In this document: positions 41,646 to 51,402 of the stretch, piece by piece
How positions within the stretch are numbered: position 1 is the stretch's first letter
Layout: the number at the start of each line of letters is the position of its first letter
Assembly (NCBI GenBank): GCA_029263195.1
Contig: JAJCXX010000099.1
Span: forward strand, 1 to 64,000
Reading direction: 5' to 3'
DNA: 64,000 nt
Origin: Acidimicrobiales bacterium
GTDB taxonomy: Bacteria > Actinomycetota > Acidimicrobiia > Acidimicrobiales > Aldehydirespiratoraceae
Notes under the pieces: model-generated
What the model was told of the DNA's origin: nothing
The model's input: the letters and a program-made list of their open reading frames with translations, nothing else
Databases searched by the model: none
Translations under genes and position numbers: made by a program

Positions 41646-44070
41646 TTGCCGTCCCGGCTGGCGGATCGAGAGACCTTGCTCTCCAGTCGTGATAGGTGAC
41701 CCACATCACGAGCATCGGTGGCACCACCACCACGGAGGCAATCAGCGCGAAGAGAATTGTGATGCCGGTGATCAGGCCGAACTGCTGAAATGGGGCCAGT
41801 GGGCTCAACATGAGCACCCCGAAGCCGAGGGCGGTGGTGAGGGCCGAACCGATCAGGGCTGATCCCGTCGTGGCCAGGGTCGATTGGGTGGCGATCGCCA
41901 GGTCCTGGTGCTCTTCGTACTCCGTGCCGAAACGGTGGATGACATGGATGGTGTAGTCGACCCCGATCCCTATCGACAGCGCCGTTATCAAGGCGGTGAC
42001 CACGTTGTAGGGGATGTCGAGGATCGTCATCGTTCCCAGGACCCAGGCCAGCACGAGAACGATTGGTGTCACCGCGATCACCGCGAGCATCGGCTTGAAT
42101 TCGGTGGCCCAGAAAAACAGCGTCAGCACTGTCAGGGCGGCCGCGATGGTCACGACTATCGATGTTGTCTGGCTTTCGGTCATCGAGTTGGTCACCACGA
42201 GACCAATCACGTCGTCGGAGACGAGGGTGATCTCCTCTCGGTCGCCGAACCACTGCCCTTCGATGTCGTCTATCAACTGCTGGGTGCGTTTCTGGTCGCC
42301 GGTGAGGGCGTTGAACTGGATGAGGGTCTTGTCGGCGCCGTTTGGGTTGTTGACCGCCACTTGCTCGAACCCGATGGGGTCGTCTGCCTCGAGTCGGTCC
42401 AGCACTGCCTGCACCCCGGCGGAGTTGAGAGTGAGTCCCTGGTCGAGGCCTTGGGTGACCACCACCAGCTCGGGGTCGAAGTTGTCGCCCGGTTCGCCGC
42501 TGTCGGTGATCCAGTCGGTGAACAGATACCCGAGCGACACGGTGACGTTGCTCGCCGCACCGGCCGGCCTGGTCAGCTCACTGTCGAAGGAATCCATCAC
42601 TTGGAAGATGTTGCGCAGCGTGCGGTCGTCGGTGAGTTCGGACTCCACCAAAAGCGTCGCAACTTCGGTCAGACCTCCGAGCGCCTCATCGAGATCGTCG
42701 ATGTCTTCCAGGGACTCCCCATCCGGTGGAAGGAAGTCGTTGGCGTCGAACTTCGTGGAGATCTGTGTCGCTGCCGCTCCGAGGGCGACGGTGACGATGA
42801 CGGTCGCCCCGAGGACGACCAGAGGATGGCGTGCGACGAACGCACCCGCCCTTTGCACAACCAGGCCGGCGCCGGGAATCGCGTTGGTCATCATCGTTGG
42901 TTCGCTGAGCTTGGCTCTCGACTCGCGTCGGCCGTCGAGAATCGCCCGGGACGCGGACATCAACACGAGCATCACGGTCAGGCCGAAGAAGACCCCGAAC
43001 CCGGCGAGAACTCCGAAGTCCTTGTTGGCCGGGATGGGCGAGGTGAGGTTGGTGAGAAAGCTGATGATGGTGGTTCCAGCGGCCAGTCCGAGCGGCAGGA
43101 GCACTCCTCTGAGCCCTCGACGGGAGGCTTCGGCAACGTTGCATCCCTGAATCCGGAACTCCCGGTAGTGAGAGACCGACTGAAGCGCGTAGTCGACGAC
43201 GAGACCGATCAACATGATCGGGACCATCGTGGTGATCTGGTTCGGAAGTCCGATCACCCCGAGACCGTTTGGCCCGAGATAGCCCTGAAATCCGATGGTT
43301 CCCGCGATCGTCATGGTCAGCCCGACCAGCGCCGTGATGAGATCGAACCCATTCCTGAAAAACACGAGAAGCAGCGCGGCAATGACGACGAGGGCCAGGA
43401 CCATCAGCCTGTTCATCGACGATTCCGACGATGTGGTCGCTTCCTCGTTCATCGTGCCCGCGGAGAGCGCTCTCACCCACAATGGACCCTCGACCGAGGC
43501 CACGGTTTCGGCCAGCGACAACTCGACCTCGCGAAGTCCGTCGAGGTCACCCATCTCCCGCAGGTGAATCGACGAGATCGCCAGACCGGTACCATCGGCG
43601 GTTCCCATTAGCTCTTCGAGGAGCGGCCCGAGCATGGGGTCCGTTCGCAGGGTCGCCTCTGCGGCGTCGATCTGCTCTTGGGAGACACGTGAGAGGTCCT
43701 CGACGGCGAGAGCCTCCCCGAAGATTCCCACCACCGACACGATGGGTCGGTCGAGGGCCAGTCGGCCCGCCACGGCTGGGTCGGAGACGGCGACTTCGAT
43801 TACGTCCTGCATATGGCCGAGTCCAGCAGGCGTGAGGACGGGACCCCGGTGTACGACATTGACATTGGTTAGTCCAGCCGAGTCCGGGAACGAGTCCGAC
43901 AGAACGGTGCTGGCCCGAGCAACCTCGCTGCCGTTGGGCAGGAATACCGATGAATTCGCCTGCGGCCCGAGCAGCAACATGCCGGAGGACAGCCCGGCCG
44001 TGACGATCAGCAGCGCGAGCAGCGACACCCTCGGGTGATCGGCGACAATTCGAGAAACAGAGTCGATCAC
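41593..44070 (-). CDS. MMPL/RND-family transporter
   Basis: 825 residues from GTG 44070, where GGGGGAATAGGGAAA provides a good SD; TTG 44127 gives a longer frame with none. Two RND halves each have a first helix, a large outer loop and five further helices: N-half VSLLALLIVTAGLSSGMLLL and ITTMVPIMLIGLVVDYALQS; C-half PLVVLGATVIVTVALGAA and ALITALSIGIGVDYTIHVIH. The GLVVDYALQ and GVDYTIH signatures hold the proton-relay Asp-Tyr pairs. MMPL proteins export lipids or other hydrophobic compounds. No accessory subunit gene is adjacent. Confidence 0.9.
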   Translation of the reverse strand: MIDSVSRIVADHPRVSLLALLIVTAGLSSGMLLLGPQANSSVFLPNGSEVARASTVLSDSFPDSAGLTNVNVVHRGPVLTPAGLGHMQDVIEVAVSDPAVAGRLALDRPIVSVVGIFGEALAVEDLSRVSQEQIDAAEATLRTDPMLGPLLEELMGTADGTGLAISSIHLREMGDLDGLREVELSLAETVASVEGPLWVRALSAGTMNEEATTSSESSMNRLMVLALVVIAALLLVFFRNGFDLITALVGLTMTIAGTIGFQGYLGPNGLGVIGLPNQITTMVPIMLIGLVVDYALQSVSHYREFRIQGCNVAEASRRGLRGVLLPLGLAAGTTIISFLTNLTSPIPANKDFGVLAGFGVFFGLTVMLVLMSASRAILDGRRESRAKLSEPTMMTNAIPGAGLVVQRAGAFVARHPLVVLGATVIVTVALGAAATQISTKFDANDFLPPDGESLEDIDDLDEALGGLTEVATLLVESELTDDRTLRNIFQVMDSFDSELTRPAGAASNVTVSLGYLFTDWITDSGEPGDNFDPELVVVTQGLDQGLTLNSAGVQAVLDRLEADDPIGFEQVAVNNPNGADKTLIQFNALTGDQKRTQQLIDDIEGQWFGDREEITLVSDDVIGLVVTNSMTESQTTSIVVTIAAALTVLTLFFWATEFKPMLAVIAVTPIVLVLAWVLGTMTILDIPYNVVTALITALSIGIGVDYTIHVIHRFGTEYEEHQDLAIATQSTLATTGSALIGSALTTALGFGVLMLSPLAPFQQFGLITGITILFALIASVVVVPPMLVMWVTYHDWRARSLDPPAGTATTSDREAPAFSLRTHHR

Positions 44071-44172
44071 TTTCCCTATTCCCCCATCCCATCGGTGCAC
44101 GAGGAATTCGCGTCCAAAGTAGGCCAAGCATGGTGAAGGCCAAGAGTTGGGGAGGTCCTGCCGTCGCGGAAA

Positions 44173-45006
44173 TCAGACGGCAACGAGCACGAGAGCGGCG
44201 GCCGCGAGCACCACGCCGCCTACCTGGCTTCGTCCGAATCGCTCCCTCAGTATCAGCCAGGCAAGGACGACGGTGCTCACCGGATACAGCGAACCGAAGA
44301 TCGATGCAACGGCGAGAGGCCCTCGGCGCAGAGCGATGAGCAATAACACGTTGGCCACCATCTCGGTGATCCCGGTCACGGCAGCCAGGTTTCTGGATCG
44401 GCGACCTGACGGTCGCACGGATCCCACGGCTAGTCGAGCGACCACCGCAACGGTCGGAATCGACACCGCTCGTGCCACCACCAGAGGCCAAATACCCGCG
44501 GAGTCGTTGGTGTCGGACAGCGCTATGAAGAAGATCGAGAATCCCAGACCGGCTACGACCGCCAGAGCCAGGGCCCGACGATCGGTTCTCCCGTCATGGT
44601 CGGCGTTGTGGGTCACCAGGACAATCGCGACCGCCGCCAGCAGCAGACCTATTGCCGTTGTGTTGGTCAGGTCCTCGCCTCTGGTGAAGCCCACCACGGC
44701 CGGCACTGCCGCACCAACGATGGCGGTCGTCGGTGCCACCACTCCCATCGAACCACGAGCAAGGGCGGCGTAGAAACAGACGAACGAGAATGTACCCGAG
44801 AGGCCGGCGAGGGCTCCTCCGACCACATCGACGGTTGTTATCGAGGGTGCCGACACGAACCAAACCAATGCCAGGGCGGTGAGCCCACTCCAGAGCTGCG
44901 CCCACACGGTCACGCGAAATGTGGAGTCATCCCTGGTGGCAACTCCGCCGCTGAAGTCACTGCCGCCGATGATCAGGGCCGAGGCAAGGGCGAGAATCGC
45001 GGTCAC
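44173..45006 (-). CDS. EamA-family (DMT superfamily) transporter
   Basis: 277 residues, GTG start. Ten hydrophobic helices in two EamA repeats (first GGALAGLSGTFSFVCFYAAL, second VTGITEMVANVLLLIALRRG and PVSTVVLAWLILRERFG with the conserved E-R). Likely an exporter or importer of a small metabolite. Divergent from the TPP-riboswitch thi operon, but with no sequence sign of thiamine specificity. Confidence 0.88.
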   Translation of the reverse strand: MTAILALASALIIGGSDFSGGVATRDDSTFRVTVWAQLWSGLTALALVWFVSAPSITTVDVVGGALAGLSGTFSFVCFYAALARGSMGVVAPTTAIVGAAVPAVVGFTRGEDLTNTTAIGLLLAAVAIVLVTHNADHDGRTDRRALALAVVAGLGFSIFFIALSDTNDSAGIWPLVVARAVSIPTVAVVARLAVGSVRPSGRRSRNLAAVTGITEMVANVLLLIALRRGPLAVASIFGSLYPVSTVVLAWLILRERFGRSQVGGVVLAAAALVLVAV

Positions 45007-45012
45007 GGCGTG

Positions 45013-45018
45013 AGGCTA
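45013..45018 (-). promoter_or_regulatory. -10 element TAGCCT of a probable leaderless promoter (EamA gene)
   Basis: TAGCCT, CACGCC, GTG 45006 on the minus strand. Confidence 0.6.
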
Positions 45019-45020
45019 CG

Positions 45021-45050
45021 TTGAGCGAGTCGAACTACACTGAATACACA
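45021..45050 (+). promoter_or_regulatory. Probable promoter of the thi operon
   Basis: TTGAGC at 45021-45026, an 18-base spacer and TACACA at 45045-45050. It would start RNA near 45057, exactly at the 5' strand of the riboswitch. Confidence 0.45.
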
Positions 45051-45056
45051 ACTGAA

Positions 45057-45145
45057 TCCGGGGAGCTCGGGCAGCCGGGCTGAGAGGGCGACCATCGCGT
45101 CGTCGACCCGTGTGAACCTGATCTGGGTAATTCCAGCGGAGGAAG
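45057..45145 (+). promoter_or_regulatory. TPP riboswitch (THI element)
   Basis: The conserved aptamer blocks are present in order: CCGGGGAGC, GGGCTGAGAGGG (CTGAGA at 45080-45085), ACCCGTGTGAACCTGATCTG and GGGTAATTCCAGCGGAGGAA. A short P1 can form between TCCG (45057-45060) and CGGA (45137-45140). CGGA runs into the SD GGAGG of thiB, so TPP binding would hide the ribosome-binding site and act at translation. It precedes thiamine uptake genes. Confidence 0.95.
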
Positions 45146-45146
45146 C

Positions 45147-46193
45147 ATGAGACGACCAACAGTTCTCGGGATGGCGACGGTGATCGGCCTGTCTCTTCTG
45201 GCAACGGCTTGCGGGAGCGAGGAGGCTGCCGGACCGGATGGGATCGAGGGCACCACCTTGACACTCCTCACCCACGCCTCGTTCGCCCTGTCTGATTCGA
45301 CCCTGCAGGACTTCACTGATCAGACCGGCGTGAGGGTCGAGATTCTCGAGTCAGGCGATGCCGGCACCATGGTCAGCCAGTCGATCCTGTCGGCCGGTAA
45401 CCCGCTGGGCGACGTGATGTTCGGTATCGACAACACGTTTCTGCAAAGGGGGCTCGACGCCGGGCTCTTCGAGACCTACGCCTCGGCGGGTCTGTCCGAT
45501 GTCCCGGACAGCTTCCAACTCGATCCATTGAACCGAGTAACGCCGGTCGACTTCGGCGACGTTTGCGTCAACTACTGGACCGAGTCTCTCGAGTCGGGCC
45601 CTCCTGCCGACCTGGCCGACCTGACTGAGGCTGAATTCGCTGATCAGCTCGTGGTGGAGAACCCGGAGACGTCGTCGCCGGGATTCGCGTTCTTGCTGGC
45701 GACGATCGCGACCTTCGACGACTGGGAGGGATACTGGGCCGACCTCCGCGCCAATGGCGTCAGTGTCGCCAGCGGCTGGGAGGAGGCCTACAACGGCCAG
45801 TTTGTTTCCGGTGGCGGAGACCGATCACTTGTGGTGTCGTACGCGTCGAGCCCGCCGGCCGAGGTGTTCTACTCCGACCCTCCCGTTGATGTCGCTCCAA
45901 CGGGTGTCATCGACGAGTCGTGCTTCCGTCAGATCGAGTTCGCGGGGATTCTCGCGGGCACGTCCCACCGTCTGGCGGCAGAAGCTCTGATCGACTTCAT
46001 GCTCACGCCGAGCTTTCAGAACGACATCCCGCTGAGCATGTTCGTGTTCCCGGTGATTGATTCGGCCACGCTGCCTACGTTGTTCACCGACAACGTGACA
46101 GTGGTCGACGATCCCCTCACGCTCGATCCGGCTGCCATCGAGGCTGGCCGCGATGAATGGACTGCCCGATGGGCCGAAATCATGTTCGGCTGA
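45147..46193 (+). CDS. thiB: Thiamine ABC transporter substrate-binding lipoprotein (ThiB/TbpA-like)
   Basis: 348 residues. A signal peptide with lipobox LLATAC (Cys about 22) is followed by a type 2 periplasmic-binding fold: LTLLTHASFALSDSTLQDF, ILSAGNPLGDVMFGIDNTFL, VTPVDFGDVCVNYW, SSPGFAFLLAT and DESCFRQIEFAGIL. These blocks are typical of ThiB. The riboswitch directly upstream, with its SD inside the aptamer, fixes both function and start. It binds thiamine or its phosphates outside the membrane. Confidence 0.93.
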   Translation: MRRPTVLGMATVIGLSLLATACGSEEAAGPDGIEGTTLTLLTHASFALSDSTLQDFTDQTGVRVEILESGDAGTMVSQSILSAGNPLGDVMFGIDNTFLQRGLDAGLFETYASAGLSDVPDSFQLDPLNRVTPVDFGDVCVNYWTESLESGPPADLADLTEAEFADQLVVENPETSSPGFAFLLATIATFDDWEGYWADLRANGVSVASGWEEAYNGQFVSGGGDRSLVVSYASSPPAEVFYSDPPVDVAPTGVIDESCFRQIEFAGILAGTSHRLAAEALIDFMLTPSFQNDIPLSMFVFPVIDSATLPTLFTDNVTVVDDPLTLDPAAIEAGRDEWTARWAEIMFG

Positions 46194-46226
46194 TGGGCTG
46201 GGTTCCGTGATCGGTTCGTCTCAGCG

Positions 46227-47828
46227 ATGAAGACGGCTACGAAGTCGATCGCCGCTGTGGTCCCGGCCACGTTCGTGGTCGTCTTCTTCGTGTATCCGGT
46301 GGTCAACGTTCTCTCCACCGGGCTGGCCGGTGACGGACTCGGGTCTCTGGCCGGCCTTTTCGAGTCGCCTCGAGAACGTCGGGTGATGTGGTTCACCGTC
46401 TGGCAGGCAATCGCGTCAACGGCACTGACCCTGCTGGTTGCTCTTCCGGCCGCGGCGTTGGTGGCTGGCCTGAGTGAGCGTCGTCGGCGAATCGTCCGGG
46501 CTCTGGTGACGGTGCCGTTCGTACTCCCGACCGTGGTGGTGGCCGGCGCCTTCGAGGGGGTGTTTCAACGATTCGGTCTCATGTCGGGCACCGTTCGGCT
46601 TCATCACACGGTGTGGGCAATTCTTCTTGCTCACGTGTTCTTCAACTACGCAGTGGTGGTCCGAACAGTCGGTACTCATTGGGCGGGTCTCGACGGGCGC
46701 CTCGAGGAGCAAGCTCGCCTGCTCGGTGCGGGTCGTTGGCGGACCTTCACAGAGGTGACTCTGCCGCGGTTGAAGCCCGCGATCGCGTCAGCGGCGTCGA
46801 TCGTGTTTCTGTTCTCGTTCACGTCGTTCGGTGTGATTCTCATTCTCGGTGGCGCTGGTCGGTCGACCATCGAGACCGACATCTACCGCTTCGCAGTCAC
46901 ACGCGGCGATCTGACCACGGCGGCCTCGTTGGCGGTCGTCCAGATCGTGGCGGTACTGGCCCTCATCTCCCTCACAACTCGGTTGGAACGCCAGCGACCG
47001 GTCGCCACCCGTCAGCCCCGACGAGCCTCACTCGTGGTCGGCCGCGCGTGGCGCTGGGCCAACGTGTCGCTGATGCTGATCCTCCTCGGAACGCCGGTGG
47101 CGGTGTTGGTGGAGCGATCGCTGGCGGTCGGAGAGGGGTACTCGTTGCGTCACTACGGAGCGCTGGTTCATCGCACCCGTCAACTCCCGGTGCCGGCACT
47201 CGTAGCGGTTCGAAACTCGCTCGTATTCGCGGTGGTGGCCACGGCGCTGGCGGTGGTGGTGGGAGGCCTGGCATCACTGGTCGTTGTTCACGGCCGAAGG
47301 GCGTTGAGCCGAGTGTTCGATCTGGGGCTCACACTGCCGCTGGGAACATCTGCGGTGACCATAGGATTCGGGATACTGGTGACGCTCGACGAACCGCCGC
47401 TCGATCTCCGCACGTCGTGGATGATCATACCGATCGCCCATGCGCTCATAGGCGTGCCGTTCGTGGTTCGCACCATGGTCCCGGTCCTGCGTAGCATCGA
47501 CAACTCGCTTCGAGAAGCTGCGGCTGTGCTCGGTGCCGCGCCGGCACGGGTCCGTCGTGAGATCGATCTACCGATCGGGAGCCGTGGACTGGTGGTGGGT
47601 GCCGGATTCGCTTTCGCGGTGTCCATCGGAGAGTTCGGTGCAACGTCGTTTCTGCCTCGCCGCTCCGATTCGATCACAGCCCCGATAGCGCTCTTCCGAT
47701 TGCTGGCAACGCCGGGCGACCTGCTGCGGGGGCAGGCCATGGCACTGGCCGTGGTGCTGATGGTGGTTGTGGCGGCGGCGGTCGTCGCCATCGAATCGGT
47801 GCGCGGTACTGCCGACGGGGGACTCTGA
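46227..47828 (+). CDS. thiP: Thiamine ABC transporter permease (ThiP-like, two MetI domains)
   Basis: 533 residues with about 12 membrane helices. Two permease halves each have an EAA loop: DGRLEEQARLLGAGRWRTFT in the first and NSLREAAAVLGAAPARVRRE in the second. Duplicated halves in one chain match ThiP. It starts 33 bases after thiB and shares one base with thiQ (TGATG). Confidence 0.93.
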   Translation: MKTATKSIAAVVPATFVVVFFVYPVVNVLSTGLAGDGLGSLAGLFESPRERRVMWFTVWQAIASTALTLLVALPAAALVAGLSERRRRIVRALVTVPFVLPTVVVAGAFEGVFQRFGLMSGTVRLHHTVWAILLAHVFFNYAVVVRTVGTHWAGLDGRLEEQARLLGAGRWRTFTEVTLPRLKPAIASAASIVFLFSFTSFGVILILGGAGRSTIETDIYRFAVTRGDLTTAASLAVVQIVAVLALISLTTRLERQRPVATRQPRRASLVVGRAWRWANVSLMLILLGTPVAVLVERSLAVGEGYSLRHYGALVHRTRQLPVPALVAVRNSLVFAVVATALAVVVGGLASLVVVHGRRALSRVFDLGLTLPLGTSAVTIGFGILVTLDEPPLDLRTSWMIIPIAHALIGVPFVVRTMVPVLRSIDNSLREAAAVLGAAPARVRREIDLPIGSRGLVVGAGFAFAVSIGEFGATSFLPRRSDSITAPIALFRLLATPGDLLRGQAMALAVVLMVVVAAAVVAIESVRGTADGGL

Positions 47829-48838
47829 TGCTGTCGGTCGAGGGTGTGTCGGTCAGCTTCGGTGATCATCTGGCGCTTGACGACGTGTCCTTCGATGTTG
47901 GCGACAACGAGATCGTGGTGCTGCTCGGGCCGAGTGGGTGCGGAAAGTCGACCCTGTTGAGAGCCATCGCCGGGCTGCAACCCCTCGACTCCGGTCGAGT
48001 GTTGCGACACGGAGAGGATTTGGCTTCGTCGGCTCCCCACGAGCGTGGCATTGGGATGATGTTCCAGGACCATGCCCTGTTTCCCCATAGAGATGTCGGC
48101 CAGAACGTCGAGTTCGGATTGAGAATGGCGGGAGTGGCTTCGGCCCTGAGGTCGACTCGGGTCGCCGAGATCCTGGAACTGGTGGGGCTCTCCGGATTCG
48201 AGCGCCGCGCCGTCGGGAATCTGTCGGGAGGAGAGGCACAAAGAGTGGCTCTGGCTCGAGCTCTGGCCCCAGAACCGCGCGTGTTGCTTCTCGATGAGCC
48301 ACTCGGATCGCTCGATCGTGAACTCCGCGACCGCCTGGTCGAAGAGCTGCCGGGGCTACTCCGGGAGGTCGGGATCTCGGCCATCCACGTCACCCACGAT
48401 CACGATGAGGCCTTTGCTGTCGCCGAGAAACTGCTGGTGATGGGAGAGGGTCGTATCGTCCGAAGCGGATCACCAACAGACGTCTGGTCCGACCCCCGAC
48501 ACGAGGCGGCGGCGAGGTTTCTGGGTCATCGAAACATCGTCGAGATCGGCCCGAGGGGTGAGGTTCCATGGGGAATCCTGTTGTCCGATCCGGGCCGCGT
48601 CGTGATTCTCCCCGACGCCGCAACGGTGCTCTCCGACACGAATGACCCGGCGGTCCGGTCGGGGCGTGCGGTCGAGGTACGGGTGATTGGTTCGAGGTTC
48701 CGTGGTGCCTCGTGGGAGGTGGACGTCGAGACCGAGCCGGGCGGCGCACGTCTGCACTTCGTGGTTCCCGCTGAGCTCTCGACCGGTCAGAGGGTCTACC
48801 TCGTGATCGACCCGTCGCGAGTGCGTGCCGTCTCCTAG
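47828..48838 (+). CDS. thiQ: Thiamine ABC transporter ATP-binding subunit (ThiQ-like) with C-terminal TOBE-like extension
   Basis: 336 residues. Walker A LGPSGCGKSTLL (about 36-47), Q-loop GMMFQDHALFPHRDV, signature NLSGGEAQRVALARAL, Walker B VLLLDEPLGSLD and switch HVTHDHDEAF are complete. E. coli ThiQ is about 230 residues; the extra about 100 residues (GRAVEVRVIGSRFRGASWEV) look like a TOBE/OB regulatory domain. It hydrolyses ATP to drive thiamine uptake. It converges with the GNAT gene with a four-base overlap. Confidence 0.93.
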   Translation: MLSVEGVSVSFGDHLALDDVSFDVGDNEIVVLLGPSGCGKSTLLRAIAGLQPLDSGRVLRHGEDLASSAPHERGIGMMFQDHALFPHRDVGQNVEFGLRMAGVASALRSTRVAEILELVGLSGFERRAVGNLSGGEAQRVALARALAPEPRVLLLDEPLGSLDRELRDRLVEELPGLLREVGISAIHVTHDHDEAFAVAEKLLVMGEGRIVRSGSPTDVWSDPRHEAAARFLGHRNIVEIGPRGEVPWGILLSDPGRVVILPDAATVLSDTNDPAVRSGRAVEVRVIGSRFRGASWEVDVETEPGGARLHFVVPAELSTGQRVYLVIDPSRVRAVS

Positions 48839-49287
48839 CCCACTGGGCCGACGGGTGGGTTGGCGCGACGCATGGGTATGTGGGGGATTCCATCCTCGAG
48901 GAATTCGGGCCCGGTCTGTGCGAACCCCCGCTCTTCGTACCAGCCGGCGAGATATGTCTGGGCGTCGAGCACCAGATCGCCGTGGTAGTGCGCGAGCACA
49001 TGATCGAGGAGTCGAGCGGCCAGTCCGGATCGACGATGATGGGGCGAGGTCACGACTCGACCGACTCGTGTGGCCTCGGCGTCGTTCAGGAGTCGCAGGT
49101 AGGCGGCGATTCCGTCGCTGCCGTCGCTGATCCAGATGTGCCGAGCGTCGGCTTCGATATCGCGACCATCGAGTTCGGGATAGGCGCACTTCTGTTCCAC
49201 CACGAACACGTCGACGCGGAGCCTCAGGATGTCGTGAAGCTGGCCAGCGGTCAGCTCCGAGAAAGCAAGGTCCTGTAGTGCCGTCAT
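48835..49287 (-). CDS. GNAT-family N-acetyltransferase (ElaA-like)
   Basis: 150 residues. ElaA-like opening LTAGQLHDILRLRVDVFVVE with YPELDGRD, the acetyl-CoA core RVGRVVTSPHHRRSGLAARL, and ERGFAQTGPEFLEDGIPHI. The substrate of ElaA-type proteins is not firmly known. ATG 49287 has TACTCT six bases upstream. Confidence 0.88.
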   Translation of the reverse strand: MTALQDLAFSELTAGQLHDILRLRVDVFVVEQKCAYPELDGRDIEADARHIWISDGSDGIAAYLRLLNDAEATRVGRVVTSPHHRRSGLAARLLDHVLAHYHGDLVLDAQTYLAGWYEERGFAQTGPEFLEDGIPHIPMRRANPPVGPVG

Positions 49288-49293
49288 GTCTGG

Positions 49294-49299
49294 AGAGTA
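49294..49299 (-). promoter_or_regulatory. -10 element TACTCT of a probable leaderless promoter (GNAT gene)
   Basis: TACTCT, CCAGAC, ATG 49287 on the minus strand. Confidence 0.6.
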
Positions 49300-49362
49300 G
49301 TCAACTCATTCGACGTGTCGACGGTGCGGGTGGCCCGGTTCCAGTTGGGCCATCATGTGATC

Positions 49363-50190
49363 ATGCCCCACGCCTTCAACGGACAGATCAGCGTCGAGTA
49401 CGAGGTATTCGGTGATCTCGCTGATCCCACGATCATTGTCTCGCCGGGGCTCGGAAATCAGATGCTGCTCTACCCGGCAGAACTCTGTGAGGCGTTCGTC
49501 GACCGAGGGTTCGCCGTGATTCGCATCGACAACCGCGACGCCGGCTTGTCGTCGGTGACCTCCGACGAACTCGAATACACGCTTCACGACATGGGTGATG
49601 ATCTGATTGCGGTACTCGACGACACCGGGGTCGACCGAGCGGTGGTGATGGGCATGTCATTGGGAGGAATGATCGCCCAGACAGTGGCGATTGATCATCC
49701 CGCTCGGACACTCGCGCTGGTGTCGGTCGGGTCCACGACGGGAGAAGCGTCAGTCGGTGGATCCACCGCCGAAGCGCTGGATGCCTTGATGAAGCCGTCG
49801 GCAACGACCATCGAAGAACAGATCAGGAACGACGTCGAGGTGCGTCGGATCTGGTCCAACACCGACTGGTTCGACGAGGATCAGATCACCGCATACTTCC
49901 GATCGCTCTACGACAGGTCGTTCACGCCGGGTGGCGTCGAACGTCAACTCGCCGCGGTGTTGCGCAGCGGCGATCGGGCCGAGGGACTGGCGGAACTGAA
50001 GGTTCCCACCCTCGTGGTCCACGGGCAAAATGACACGCTCATCGACATCTCGGGGGGTCGACGCACCGCCGAGTTGATCGACGGAGCGGAGTTTCTGGAG
50101 ATCGAGGGAATGTCCCATGACTTCGTTTCGCAGATGTGGCCACCGCTGATTTCCGCGGTCACTGCCCTGGTCGCCAGAAGCCTGACGTGA
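49363..50190 (+). CDS. Alpha/beta-hydrolase
   Basis: 275 residues from ATG 49363. Oxyanion-side SPGLGNQMLL, then AVIRIDNRDAGLSS, the nucleophile elbow VVMGMSLGGMIA (Ser about 98), the acid-region VVHGQNDTLID and the final EIEGMSHDF (His). The closest pattern is bifunctional esterase/haloperoxidase-like or 3-oxoadipate enol-lactonase-like hydrolases; the substrate is not predictable. An upstream-extended frame to 49315 lacks family-like sequence. Confidence 0.85.
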   Translation: MPHAFNGQISVEYEVFGDLADPTIIVSPGLGNQMLLYPAELCEAFVDRGFAVIRIDNRDAGLSSVTSDELEYTLHDMGDDLIAVLDDTGVDRAVVMGMSLGGMIAQTVAIDHPARTLALVSVGSTTGEASVGGSTAEALDALMKPSATTIEEQIRNDVEVRRIWSNTDWFDEDQITAYFRSLYDRSFTPGGVERQLAAVLRSGDRAEGLAELKVPTLVVHGQNDTLIDISGGRRTAELIDGAEFLEIEGMSHDFVSQMWPPLISAVTALVARSLT

Positions 50191-50258
50191 ACGGAGGGCT
50201 TTCGTGGCTGTCGTGGGACGACGCTAACCTCCGGTCCACCTGATTCAGGAGGACACGA

Positions 50259-51401
50259 ATGGGCCCACTTGCCGGGGTGAAGATCATCGAGATCGCGGGG
50301 ATCGGGCCTGGTCCGTTCTGCGCGATGATGCTGGCCGACATGGGAGCCGACGTCATTCGTGTCGACCGGGCCGGCCATGTGCGCGGCGGAGACATTTCGG
50401 TCCCGCCGGCCGACGTGATGAACCGGGGGCGACGTTCGATCGGAGTCGACCTGAAGTCACCCGAGGGCGTCGAGGCTGTGATGAGGATGGTCGATTCGGC
50501 CGATGGTCTGATCGAGGGATTTCGTCCCGGAGTGGCTGAGCGTCTCGGGATCGGACCCGACGAGTGTCTTGCTCGTAACCCGACTCTGGCCTACGGCCGC
50601 ATGACCGGTTGGGGACAAGACGGCCCCTATGCCCATACCGCCGGCCACGACATCAACTACATCGCGCTCGCCGGGGCGCTCGAACCAATGGGCCGCCAAG
50701 GTGAGGCGCCGGTGCCTCCGCTGAATCTCGTCGGCGATTTCGGAGGCGGAGGAATGATGCTCGCCTACGGGATGGTGTGCGCCATTCTCGAGGCGCGTTC
50801 GTCGGGCCATGGCCAGGTCGTCGACGCGGCAATGGTCGATGGAGCAGCCGCGCTCATGACCTTCTTTCACGGCTTCCGTGCCATGGGAATCTGGAGCGAC
50901 GAGCGCGGCACCAACCTGCTCGACACCGGCGCCTATTTCTACGATGTATACGAGACCAGCGACGGCAAGTACGTGTCGATCGGTTCCATCGAGCCGCAGT
51001 TCTATGCAGAGTTGAGAGCCAAACTCCAGCTCGACGATCCCGAATGGGATGCCCAGATGAGCCGCAGCGAGTGGCCGGCATTGAAGGAGAAGCTCGGTGC
51101 GATCTTCCTCACGAGAAGCCGCGATGAGTGGTGCGAACTGATCGAAGGCAGCGATGTGTGTTTCGCTCCGGTGCTCACCATGGCCGAGGCCCCGGAGCAT
51201 CCGCACAACAAGGCGCGAGGTACCTTCACCGAGGTAGCCGGTGTGGTCCAGCCCCGGCCGGCACCCCGCTTCAGTCGAACCGACAGCAGCATTCAGCGGC
51301 CCCCACCTCATGCTGGCCAGCACACCGACGAGGTTCTCGCCGATTGCGGATTCGATGAACATGAGGTGGCAGAGATGCGTGAGTCGGGCGCGGTGGCCTG
51401 A
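50259..51401 (+). CDS. CaiB/BaiF family CoA-transferase (alpha-methylacyl-CoA racemase-like)
   Basis: 380 residues; AGGAGG lies seven bases before the ATG, and TAACCT at 50225-50230 could be the -10. N-terminal [20 protein letters not shown] and [10 protein letters not shown], the VDLKSPEG block, and [20 protein letters not shown] (the AMACR/CaiB site region) are present, followed by [15 protein letters not shown]. Members racemise 2-methylacyl-CoA or move CoA between acids. Two bases separate it from the LmbE gene. Confidence 0.92.
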   Translation: MGPLAGVKIIEIAGIGPGPFCAMMLADMGADVIRVDRAGHVRGGDISVPPADVMNRGRRSIGVDLKSPEGVEAVMRMVDSADGLIEGFRPGVAERLGIGPDECLARNPTLAYGRMTGWGQDGPYAHTAGHDINYIALAGALEPMGRQGEAPVPPLNLVGDFGGGGMMLAYGMVCAILEARSSGHGQVVDAAMVDGAAALMTFFHGFRAMGIWSDERGTNLLDTGAYFYDVYETSDGKYVSIGSIEPQFYAELRAKLQLDDPEWDAQMSRSEWPALKEKLGAIFLTRSRDEWCELIEGSDVCFAPVLTMAEAPEHPHNKARGTFTEVAGVVQPRPAPRFSRTDSSIQRPPPHAGQHTDEVLADCGFDEHEVAEMRESGAVA

Positions 51402-51402
51402 G

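Noticed and set aside
41884-43611. 575-residue plus-strand frame opposite the MMPL gene
   Set aside because: It runs entirely antisense to a clear RND transporter; its protein is His/Gly/Arg-rich with no recognisable domain. It is a high-GC shadow frame.
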